From positions 1-47,428 of the IMG/VR virus record IMGVR_UViG_3300032579_001181: 47,428 nucleotides of DNA. One strand, written 5' to 3'. This DNA is from a virus. Positions 40,331 to 46,998 of this stretch are shown piece after piece. The notes beneath the pieces were generated by a model that saw only the letters and a list, made by a program, of their open reading frames with translations, was not told the origin of the DNA and did no database searches. The stretch's first letter is position 1. The number at the start of each line of letters is the position of its first letter. The translations under genes were made by a program, and so were the position numbers.

Positions 40331-40616
40331 GATGACCTCCTGATTGTTTAGTTAATTTGTCGCTTAGTAGGCGACGGGCTTCAACTACCGCAATCAGGCG
40401 GCGGAACTTATTTCCCATAGGGTATTTTATTCGGTTCTCTCGACCCGTCATAAGACGTTTTTGACGTGCGTATTATCCACCAATGCCATAATGATAACAA
40501 TGGCTTGGTAAATTTTAGGCACAAAAAAAGCACGCTAACGGGGTGATTTTCGAACCGCTGATTGTTTAGTAGTGAGTAAATCATAAATCTTTTGTTTGTC
40601 GGTTGCAAGTTAATTT

Positions 40617-40638
40617 GTTATTTTGTTGACAAACCAAC
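40617..40638. promoter_or_regulatory. 22-bp operator dyad ahead of the lipoprotein gene
   Basis: GTTATTTTGT-TG-ACAAACCAAC lies 11 nt before the ATG at 40650. A TTATTT -10-like hexamer forms the left half, so a bound repressor would block it. Confidence 0.6.
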
Positions 40639-40649
40639 TGGATATTCTT

Positions 40650-40988
40650 ATGAAGCATTTTTTTATCATTTTGATTTTTGCCTTAACCAGCTGTCAAAAG
40701 GTTCCTGATGATGCACTACATGGTAATACGAAAATGATTAGCAAATATTTTTGGGGTGATGGCTGGGCTTTTGTACCAGATGAGGTGCAGTTGTACTGTC
40801 ATCCAGCTACCCATGCTGTTGCTGTTTTATATCCTTTTGATACCGAAAATGAGACGGTCTATGCGCTTAATGGCGCGGCAAAAATCTATGCTCAAAAGTG
40901 GAAAATGCCTTGGCAAGATATTGGGACCATTAGTAATAGTAAGGATTTGAAACCATTTGAGACCATGGCTTTGGAGCTATGTAATTAG
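40650..40988 (+). CDS. Small lipoprotein, DUF2511-like
   Basis: The 112-residue protein has a short signal peptide with lipobox (FFIILIFALTSCQK; lipid-anchored cysteine at residue 15), so it should sit in the outer or inner membrane. The mature part (FWGDGWAFVPDEVQLYC...TVYALNGAA) resembles the DUF2511/YebY type, a guess from memory. It is controlled by an adjacent dyad. Lysogenic conversion genes often encode such lipoproteins. Confidence 0.7.
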   Translation: MKHFFIILIFALTSCQKVPDDALHGNTKMISKYFWGDGWAFVPDEVQLYCHPATHAVAVLYPFDTENETVYALNGAAKIYAQKWKMPWQDIGTISNSKDLKPFETMALELCN

Positions 40989-41015
40989 TTTTGATTGTAG
41001 GGTATAAATTAATTT

Positions 41016-41037
41016 GCTATATTGTTGACAATATAAC
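41016..41037. promoter_or_regulatory. 22-bp operator dyad ahead of the DUF2158 gene
   Basis: GCTATATTGT-TG-ACAATATAAC, the most symmetric copy: only one position breaks the pairing. TATATT inside could be the -10, with TTGTAG 17 nt upstream. Confidence 0.7.
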
Positions 41038-41057
41038 AAATTATTTAAGGAATGGGT

Positions 41058-41285
41058 ATGGCAGAGTTTAAAGTTGGTGATGTGGTTCAGTTGAAATCTG
41101 GTGGTCCGAGAATGACGGTACATCATATTTATGATCCAAATAGTGGTCTACAAATTGATAATATGTTCCGAGCTGCAAATTTAGTTAAGGGGGCTGTTTT
41201 GGTTACTTATTTTGACAATAAAAATGAAGTTGTCAAAAACAACTTTGCCCCTGAGCTACTTAGAATTATCGATGAAAGGGCTTAA
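41058..41285 (+). CDS. DUF2158 (YodC-like) small protein
   Basis: The 75-residue protein begins MAEFKVGDVVQLKSGGPRMT, the unmistakable DUF2158 signature, and ends in a mixed helix. AAGG lies 7 nt upstream of ATG 41058, preferred over ATG 41052. Function of the family is unknown. It has its own dyad and is the second gene of the plus-strand island. Confidence 0.8.
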   Translation: MAEFKVGDVVQLKSGGPRMTVHHIYDPNSGLQIDNMFRAANLVKGAVLVTYFDNKNEVVKNNFAPELLRIIDERA

Positions 41286-41362
41286 GCAAAAAATAGTTAA
41301 ATATTTAGTTAAGTTGTAAAATATGAACTAACTTTCAACTAATCTCCCAAAGGGAGCATCTT

Positions 41363-41557
41363 ATGACGAGTCAAAAGCCGAAAGAGAAACATGATGAGAC
41401 TACTAATAAAGACACCAATCGTTTTGGTAGTGTTTTTATGACCCATTTTGAAAATTTTTGGACAGACTTTGACCATGAATATGATGAAATGGATAAAAGA
41501 ATAAAAGAGCGAAAAAAATTAAATGGCAGAGCAACGCACCATGAAATCGATTTATGA
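41363..41557 (+). CDS. Small charged protein paired with the DUF6414 gene
   Basis: The 64-residue protein is highly charged (KERKKLNG near the end) with an aromatic stretch FENFWTDFDHEYDEMD. AAGGGAG lies 6 nt upstream of the ATG. It overlaps the next gene by 35 nt, so the two are a pair. No family recognised. Half-sites like the 22-bp dyad (GTTAAGTTGT) lie just upstream. Confidence 0.55.
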   Translation: MTSQKPKEKHDETTNKDTNRFGSVFMTHFENFWTDFDHEYDEMDKRIKERKKLNGRATHHEIDL

Positions 41558-42380
41558 TTTTATTTATATCGATACCAATAAAATCCATTCTTATTATGCT
41601 CAATTAACTGATGGGCTACCCAACCAAAAGAAAGTATCCAATAAAGAGGGTATGGTCAGGTCTGCTCGTGGCGTTATTGGCTCAACACAAGTAGCATTGG
41701 GGGAAGGGTCAGGCTCTAGTGCACGAGAAGAAAGTCTCGAAGAAATGATGGATATGGCGCATGTCTTGCCTAGAGATATGATTAATTTACTTGATGCACA
41801 TAAGCTTATAGCTAGAAAACTTGGCGCAAATAACCTTGGGCGTTTAGTCTTGGTCAAAGGATTGCTCCACATGTTTGATGCTCATAGCTTTAATAAATTA
41901 TCTGGTCCAATCTTAACAATTACTAAAAGAAACTTAGGTGAAGAAGCCTTTAAAGAGGCACTTGGTGACTTTGATGATGTAATGATGGGTGCTGTTAAAG
42001 AACTTTTATCTAGTTACCCAGCTCGCATTCAAGCGAATATCCAAGTAGAAGGTGAAAAAATTACTAGTTATGCATGGATGTCCCTTGATGAAGCCTTATT
42101 TACATCAGGCTACATTGATTTTTCACTAAAACATAATCAAGCCTCTATCGAAGATTTTCATGTACTTGGCATTCTTGATTCTTTACCGTCGCAATTTGAA
42201 GATGAACAAGTAAAAATAAAAAGAGAAAAATTGGTTAATAAAGTCACTAGTTCAATGCCTTTAGGCTTGTTTGGCTCTGAAGCATCGCAAAAGACCAAAG
42301 TTTTTATGGGTAGACCAGAAGACTTCTATGGGATAACGCCTGTATGTATTTTTAGGAAAATAGATATACCCGAAAGTTAA
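41523..42380 (+). CDS. DUF6414-like protein
   Basis: The 285-residue protein opens with SIYDFIYIDTNKIHSYYAQL and then glycine/serine-rich GEGSGSSAREESLEEMMD. The start resembles the DUF6414 type often carried on phage and defence islands; I am fairly sure of the opening only. No membrane span. It overlaps the small gene upstream and is followed by a terminator. Function unknown; an RNA or immune-related role has been suggested for relatives but cannot be read here. Confidence 0.6.
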   Translation: MAEQRTMKSIYDFIYIDTNKIHSYYAQLTDGLPNQKKVSNKEGMVRSARGVIGSTQVALGEGSGSSAREESLEEMMDMAHVLPRDMINLLDAHKLIARKLGANNLGRLVLVKGLLHMFDAHSFNKLSGPILTITKRNLGEEAFKEALGDFDDVMMGAVKELLSSYPARIQANIQVEGEKITSYAWMSLDEALFTSGYIDFSLKHNQASIEDFHVLGILDSLPSQFEDEQVKIKREKLVNKVTSSMPLGLFGSEASQKTKVFMGRPEDFYGITPVCIFRKIDIPES

Positions 42381-42397
42381 TTTCTATTTGATGTTTT

Positions 42398-42424
42398 AGC
42401 CAATTTGATAATTGGCTTTTTTAT
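42398..42424 (+). terminator. Terminator after the DUF6414-like gene
   Basis: AGCCAAT and ATTGGCT pair over 7 bp around TTGATA, followed by a TTTTTTA tract on the plus strand. Confidence 0.75.
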
Positions 42425-42453
42425 TGTCTTAAACTTTATCAAAAGAGCGATAT

Positions 42454-43125
42454 ATGGACATATTAGATACTGCTAAAACTATTGCTACATTTATAGCTGC
42501 TATAATTCCAGCTTTAGCAATTTTAGGTAAATTTAAAGAATTTTTTGATGTCTATGAAAAGTTCCCTTGGAGTAAGCGAAATAGAATTAAAAAGGCTTTA
42601 GAAAATCCTTACTTATCAGCCAATTCGAAGGCATCATATGGTAGAACGCTAACAAGATTGGAATTCAGATCAGTATATAGATTCTCCCCACCTATAAACT
42701 ATATTAATAAAATGATAAAAGTTGAACAGTTATCTCAAAATAACATTGATATGGAGGATTTCGCTATAGCCGCTCAGTATTTAGATTTTAAAAATGGTGA
42801 AATTAGGATTAAGGATAGAATAAAATGGTATTCGTTAAATAGGGATTACAAATTTTGGTTATCATTTTTATTATTGGCAATTAGTTTTATAGCATTTGGG
42901 TACTACTTTTTAATATTTACAAGTCAGCATTTTTTAAATGCATTCCATTTTAACAAACCTATTTTGTTTGATGATTTTGTTCTGACTGCTTGTATTCCTA
43001 TTTACCTTATTGCTGCTTTTATTACAAGAGATGAAGCAAGAGGATTAACCAGTCTAATTAAAATAATCGATTTTGCGAGAGTCAATCCATCTTTAATAAC
43101 ACTTGTATCGTCTAGGGTTCCCTGA
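42454..43125 (+). CDS. Membrane protein of the accessory island (A)
   Basis: The 223-residue protein has an N-terminal membrane span (FIAAIIPALAILGKF), a charged helical middle with KFKEFFDVYEKFPWSKRNRI and two C-terminal spans (WLSFLLLAISFIAFGYYFLI and LTACIPIYLIAAFI). It resembles the protein at 44257 in layout. Both are more AT-rich than the neighbours. It converges with the thermonuclease gene. No family recognised; a defence or exclusion role is possible. Confidence 0.6.
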   Translation: MDILDTAKTIATFIAAIIPALAILGKFKEFFDVYEKFPWSKRNRIKKALENPYLSANSKASYGRTLTRLEFRSVYRFSPPINYINKMIKVEQLSQNNIDMEDFAIAAQYLDFKNGEIRIKDRIKWYSLNRDYKFWLSFLLLAISFIAFGYYFLIFTSQHFLNAFHFNKPILFDDFVLTACIPIYLIAAFITRDEARGLTSLIKIIDFARVNPSLITLVSSRVP

Positions 43126-43131
43126 ACCGCA

Positions 43132-44175
43132 TTACTGACATAAGCTTTCACATGGTACACCATCACCATCTCTATCCAGTCGACTCACACCACAATCATT
43201 CAAATAATGGCGTGCCTCAGCGCAGGTTGCCATTTGTTTGCAATATCGTTTTGAGCCACAACTGCTCCCTGAATCTGCAATGGCCTTTTGCTCGACTTGT
43301 TGGGTAATGGTTTGCGTTTGAACAGGGGCGGTCTGTTCGCCACGTTCGCCCCGTCTAAAATCACTCGGATAGATTGGGTCAGGTTCTGACCATAAGCCTT
43401 TTGTATTTGAGCGTGCGCTAGTCTCTAGGTCACCATAGTCGTTATCCGTCATGTATTCACGATATGCCCAAGCATAACCATCGGCGACCATTGCTTTGTT
43501 GATATTTTTATCGCCGACAAACACTTCAGCAACGGTACGTCCATATTTATCGGTACCATTGGTTTTTAAGCCAACTGTTTTGCCAAACACATAACCCGAT
43601 AATGCCTGCTTGGCGGCAGTACCAAATGCCTGTGATTTTTCTGGAGCGTCAATTTGGTTGAGACGTACTTTGATTTGGGATTTGTCATTGGTGAGACAAG
43701 TGAGCGTGTCGCCGTCAGATATACCGACAACCTTACAACTGATATCAGCGTCACTTTTAATTGCTAACGGTTGTTCAATTGGCGGTTGTTGAGTAGTCTG
43801 ATTGGATTTGACGATAATTGGCGGCGTTTGCTGCTCAGGCTGAGCTGCTGAATTATTCTGAGGCGTTGCGACTAGTGCTTGCGGTTGTGTGGTATTACTT
43901 GCTGTTGGCGCTGAACTGCCTAACGCAATAATTGATAAGATAAATCCAATGCTTGCAATGACATTGCTCTTTACTCTGTTGCGTAATTTGTTCATGATCC
44001 AAACGGAAACGGGTGGGAGTATAGCCAAGGCGCTAAAAAACAGAATCAAGTTGGCTATTGGGTGCTGAAAAAAATTTATTAGTGCGCCTAAAGCTAAAAA
44101 TGAACCGAATATCCATTTAAGCAGATTTAATAAAAAGTTTAATAGTATTGTAAGGTGGTTATTTCTCATATTCAC
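43132..44175 (-). CDS. Membrane-anchored thermonuclease (SNase) with excalibur domain
   Basis: The 347-residue protein has up to three hydrophobic spans in the first 105 residues and a proline/glutamine-rich linker. A staphylococcal-nuclease fold follows, with KVRLNQIDAPEKS (R and E of the active site) and KYGRTVAEVFVG (the second R) near residues 168 to 218, so all three catalytic residues are visible. The C-terminus is an excalibur calcium-binding domain (RLDRDGDGVPCE) with cysteines. The topology could place the nuclease at the envelope, where it could meet incoming DNA; that is inference. Confidence 0.85.
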   Translation of the reverse strand: MNMRNNHLTILLNFLLNLLKWIFGSFLALGALINFFQHPIANLILFFSALAILPPVSVWIMNKLRNRVKSNVIASIGFILSIIALGSSAPTASNTTQPQALVATPQNNSAAQPEQQTPPIIVKSNQTTQQPPIEQPLAIKSDADISCKVVGISDGDTLTCLTNDKSQIKVRLNQIDAPEKSQAFGTAAKQALSGYVFGKTVGLKTNGTDKYGRTVAEVFVGDKNINKAMVADGYAWAYREYMTDNDYGDLETSARSNTKGLWSEPDPIYPSDFRRGERGEQTAPVQTQTITQQVEQKAIADSGSSCGSKRYCKQMATCAEARHYLNDCGVSRLDRDGDGVPCESLCQ

Positions 44176-44218
44176 ATTCTATCAATTGGACATATGATTG
44201 AATCATAACAAAAGTTTT

Positions 44219-44240
44219 GTTAAATTGTTGACAAATTAAC
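44219..44240. promoter_or_regulatory. 22-bp operator dyad ahead of membrane protein B
   Basis: GTTAAATTGT-TG-ACAAATTAAC, with one mismatched pair. TTAAAT within it can be a -10, with TTGAAT 16 nt upstream. The ATG of the next gene is 16 nt away. Confidence 0.7.
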
Positions 44241-44256
44241 TAGTTTTAAGTGCGAT

Positions 44257-44955
44257 ATGTTTGAATTTTTTAAATACGTAGTAGCTACATTTGGAGGGTT
44301 TGGTGCTTTTCTGATGGCTACATATTTTTTAGTTTCAAAGATTCCTAAATTCTTAGAAGGTTTTGATCAGTTATCTGAAAAAAAATATAAACGACTAGAA
44401 AAGATATTAGAAAATGAAAAGTTATCTTATGAAGTCAAGCGGCTAACATCCGCCATTCTTGATGAAGAATATATCAATAGAGCAACGAGTTCAAATCTTA
44501 GTAGAAGTAGTATTGAAATTTTAAATGATGTTTATGAAAAGTGTGATAAAGGATTTAGGATAAAAGATGTTTTGAGTTCAAGTTATATTGTTATAAATAC
44601 TGTTGAAAGAACATTAGAATTTAGAAAAGTGTCAGAAGGTAAAAAAGAAATATTTTACTATTTTGGATTTATTTACTTATACGTAACTTTAATATTTTTT
44701 ACGTTCTCTATAACTCTAGTGATGAGTTTAATGATGAGAGAAATGTTATATCCACAAGTTGCTTTAAGTACTGTATTAAAAAATTTTCTCCACTTTATGC
44801 ATACAATTGATAACCTATTTATTCTAGCTTCAATTATGTCGGTAATCGCCACAATATCTTTTAAATCATTGAGAGAGTATGGCGAGATTAGTAAAGCATT
44901 AGCAATAAAAAAAGTATTAGATTCTAAGAATATTACTTACATTTCTATCGACTAA
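44257..44955 (+). CDS. Membrane protein of the accessory island (B)
   Basis: The 232-residue protein has an N-terminal span (YVVATFGGFGAFLMATYFLV) and a helical middle (KYKRLEKILENEKLSYEVKR). Two more spans lie near residues 133 to 155 and 187 to 205. The architecture parallels the protein at 42454, and the helix after the first span (KIPKFLEGFDQ versus KFKEFFDVYE) is alike, so the two may be distant relatives. Regulated by an adjacent dyad. Function unknown. Confidence 0.6.
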   Translation: MFEFFKYVVATFGGFGAFLMATYFLVSKIPKFLEGFDQLSEKKYKRLEKILENEKLSYEVKRLTSAILDEEYINRATSSNLSRSSIEILNDVYEKCDKGFRIKDVLSSSYIVINTVERTLEFRKVSEGKKEIFYYFGFIYLYVTLIFFTFSITLVMSLMMREMLYPQVALSTVLKNFLHFMHTIDNLFILASIMSVIATISFKSLREYGEISKALAIKKVLDSKNITYISID

Positions 44956-45113
44956 AAATATAAGTGGGATGCTAACTTATTAAAGCTGAGAGCTTGGGGC
45001 TGAAATCCGTACACGATGAGACGGCAGTCTTATTCGTCCAATCTGGGAAGTTGGCTTATCTCGACACACCCAAGCATAACTATTTTAGCATAATTATAGC
45101 TAACAAAAACTCG
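44956..45113. other. Intergenic segment with a short coding-like stretch
   Basis: The 158-nt region after protein B holds an open plus-strand stretch reading SLGLKSVHDETAVLFVQSGK and more, which looks like a decayed protein C-terminus, perhaps of a transposon or phage gene. I see no start, no ribosome site and no terminator. It may also be just spacer. Confidence 0.3.
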
Positions 45114-46157
45114 TTAAATAGCGGCTTTACTATCTTTTTTATCAACAGGTTTGGCGCCAAACTCTTCATTTATCGGCGCGGTCAAGTCAAGCTGCGTGGT
45201 TAATCCCTGCGATTTGCTATAGCTATGCGTGGCTTTGTCCACTGTCCACTTCAAACTATCAATTTCAACCTTGAACCCCTGAAGCTCAATTGGCGATTCG
45301 GTGCTAATTGCCGGATAACCAAACGCACAGTTAATGCTAAATTTGCCTTGTTCACCCTCAATGCGTTTTTTCTCAGCATTGGCGGCGGCGGTAGCGGTCT
45401 TTTCATCCTTAAAATTGCCTTTTATTTTTTTTGGCTTTTGCCCGCCCTTGTCGGTGTTGACCGTTACTTTCTTGGCTTGCTTGGCGTCATGATAAGTGGC
45501 TTGCACATTATCAACGTCACCTTGTCGGTCTTCAATACTGAAACGGAATTGGTCGCCTTTGTCGCGCTTTAGCACAGTGAGCGTAAGCGATTGCCCAGAT
45601 ACGGTCTTATTTTCATACGGCTGGAAGATAAGTAACTTACCGTGTTTGACGTTGACAACCGCCCCAAACTGCCAACAAAGCCGTGTCAGTAAGTGTAGGT
45701 CGGACTCATCGGTCTGATCAATATGCCCGACTTCAATGCTCATCAAGTAGTCAGTCATAGCAAGTTCCAGCTCATGACGAGTGGCGACTTCTTTGGCAAT
45801 TTCGCCTAATTTTTTATCATGATAGCTTTGGGTGCGTCCAGACTTAAGACTGCCTTTCATATCGGCTGATTTGGCTTTTACAGTGATGGTGTCGGGGGTA
45901 CCACCCCATTCAACGCTATCGACCGTATATATCCCCATATCATGGACACCGGCATCGATATAACCCATCCAACATTGCAATTTGACGCCACGCTTTGGCA
46001 TGGCAAGTTTGCCGTCGTGGTCATCAAGTGTGAGAGACAGCTCATCGGCATCGCCTGACTTGTTATCGGTAACAGATACATCCATCAAACGTGACATGAT
46101 GGCGTCGTCGAGTGGCTCATTATCAGCAGTGAGTTTAATTATTGGGGTGCGAAGCAT
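45114..46157 (-). CDS. D: P2 gpD-like tail protein (late control D)
   Basis: This is a baseplate hub/tail protein of the P2 gpD family, about 347 residues from ATG 46157. It begins MLRTPIIKLTADNEPLDD and then has VTDNKSGDADELSLTLDDHD, the family hallmark. GVKLQCWMGYIDAGVHDMGI, MKGSLKSGRTQSYHDKKL and FQPYENKTV follow, and it ends with a charged lysine tail. An alternative start at 46184 would overlap the previous gene by 50 nt. It is the second gpD-type hub here besides the Mu gpP at 3123. Confidence 0.9.
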   Translation of the reverse strand: MLRTPIIKLTADNEPLDDAIMSRLMDVSVTDNKSGDADELSLTLDDHDGKLAMPKRGVKLQCWMGYIDAGVHDMGIYTVDSVEWGGTPDTITVKAKSADMKGSLKSGRTQSYHDKKLGEIAKEVATRHELELAMTDYLMSIEVGHIDQTDESDLHLLTRLCWQFGAVVNVKHGKLLIFQPYENKTVSGQSLTLTVLKRDKGDQFRFSIEDRQGDVDNVQATYHDAKQAKKVTVNTDKGGQKPKKIKGNFKDEKTATAAANAEKKRIEGEQGKFSINCAFGYPAISTESPIELQGFKVEIDSLKWTVDKATHSYSKSQGLTTQLDLTAPINEEFGAKPVDKKDSKAAI

Positions 46158-46434
46158 AGTCAACGGTTTCCAAGTCTTTTTCATCAAAATAAATTAGACA
46201 GCTTTCAATGGCTGGCAAACTACCAATCGATATTTTTTCGCCAAATATTTTTATAAATTGGTGCATTTGGAAGTGGTAAAGACCGTCTTTTTTCGGAATA
46301 ATCGGCTTTTTGTAGTAATCTGACTTAATCCAGCCTTTACTCAATGATAAAGAATGATAATCTGCTAGTACTTGTCTTCCAAAGTCGTTAAGTTTTACCT
46401 TAATAACGCTATTCATATTAAAAATGAGCATCAT
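46135..46434 (-). CDS. Unknown protein between tail genes U and D
   Basis: The 99-residue protein from ATG 46434 begins MMLIFNMNSVIKVKLNDFGR and contains KGWIKSDYYKKPIIPKKDG. AGGA lies 5 nt upstream, and the previous stop is 5 nt away, so the two genes are coupled. It overlaps gpD by 23 nt. Not a LysM tail-X protein. No family recognised. Confidence 0.6.
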   Translation of the reverse strand: MMLIFNMNSVIKVKLNDFGRQVLADYHSLSLSKGWIKSDYYKKPIIPKKDGLYHFQMHQFIKIFGEKISIGSLPAIESCLIYFDEKDLETVDYASHPNN

Positions 46435-46439
46435 TATTC

Positions 46440-46604
46440 CTAATGGGTCATGACCCAAGTAATTGCACCAATGATTAATGCAAGGGCAAGTCCAATTGCT
46501 ATAATGATCCATGCAATTGCTTGTAATTGTCCAACTTTATCTGCACCTTCAGGGGTCATTTTGCCGTCCACCTTTAACTGAGAGTTTGAATTGAATTTGT
46601 ACAT
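46440..46604 (-). CDS. Small membrane protein between tail genes U and D
   Basis: The 54-residue protein reads MYKFNSNSQLKVDGKMTPEG at the start, then one membrane span (AIAWIIIAIGLALALIIGAI) and a short tail. AGAGGAA lies 9 nt upstream. It is the first gene after the late-promoter-like site at 46901, with a 290-nt leader. Function unknown. Confidence 0.6.
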   Translation of the reverse strand: MYKFNSNSQLKVDGKMTPEGADKVGQLQAIAWIIIAIGLALALIIGAITWVMTH

Positions 46605-46659
46605 ATGCTAATATTCCTCTGTAATTTCGAACGTCACACGAAGTTAAGTTTTACCAAAG

Positions 46660-46682
46660 CCCACTTGTTGCAATCAGGTGGG
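46660..46682. terminator. Hairpin with T tract in the leader of the gpD operon
   Basis: CCCACTTG and CAGGTGGG pair (one G-T pair) around TTGCAAT, followed by TTTTT on the plus strand only. On the minus strand, the sense strand of the operon, it would be a leader hairpin. It lies in a 390-nt region without a gene. Confidence 0.5.
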
Positions 46683-46837
46683 TTTTTGCTTTTTTACTGT
46701 TATGAAACTAGTTTAACTAGTATCAATAACAGGTACCAAATTTGATTTGTTCATCATAATCACTTTTTTAAATTATCTATAACCTTACAGAACTACAGTT
46801 TTATGAATCTATTTTATCCCTTATAAAAGCTAGCATT

Positions 46838-46853
46838 GGGGGGGTTCCAATTT
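46838..46853 (+). repeat. GGGGGNGTTCCAATTT repeat, copy 1
   Basis: This 16-nt stretch is repeated with one change at 46983 to 46998. The two copies flank the late-promoter-like site. Confidence 0.5.
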
Positions 46854-46900
46854 TGCCAGTAATGAAAAATGCGTGTTACCTGATGCTGTTCAGTAGTTTA

Positions 46901-46945
46901 ATTTTTACAAATTTGACACTGCTGATTAAGGTGGCATGTTTCCGA
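46901..46945 (-). promoter_or_regulatory. Late-promoter-like element between U and D (second element)
   Basis: TCGGAAACATGCCAC on the minus strand is followed after 24 nt by AAAAAT (or TAAAAA one base shifted). The box differs from the copy at 5543 by one base. It lies in the P2-like part, so the two elements share a promoter motif. Transcription would start near 46894 and enter the small membrane gene, the unknown gene and gpD. Confidence 0.6.
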
Positions 46946-46982
46946 TGTTTTAATATTTTATTGGATTCATGAATATGGTTTA

Positions 46983-46998
46983 GGGGGTGTTCCAATTT
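46983..46998 (+). repeat. GGGGGNGTTCCAATTT repeat, copy 2
   Basis: The second copy lies 145 nt from the first and overlaps the gpU stop codon. Its role is unknown; recombination junction or operator are options. Confidence 0.5.

Noticed and set aside
40215-40451. Minus-strand ORF upstream of and overlapping 39809-40330
   Set aside because: It overlaps a gene with a perfect ribosome site by more than 110 nt and its C-terminal part has low-complexity content. A short leader peptide is possible but not supported.
23352-40530. Shared AAATTTTAGGCA-Y-AAAAAAA word at 23352 and 40512
   Set aside because: Short AT-rich match; the first copy lies next to a terminator and the second has no clear hairpin, so I could not assign a role.
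45114-46187. gpD as part of the Mu-like prophage
   Set aside because: The Mu-like prophage already has a full hub set (gpP at 3123) and its left end is at 32793, so gpD belongs to the other element despite the shared promoter box.
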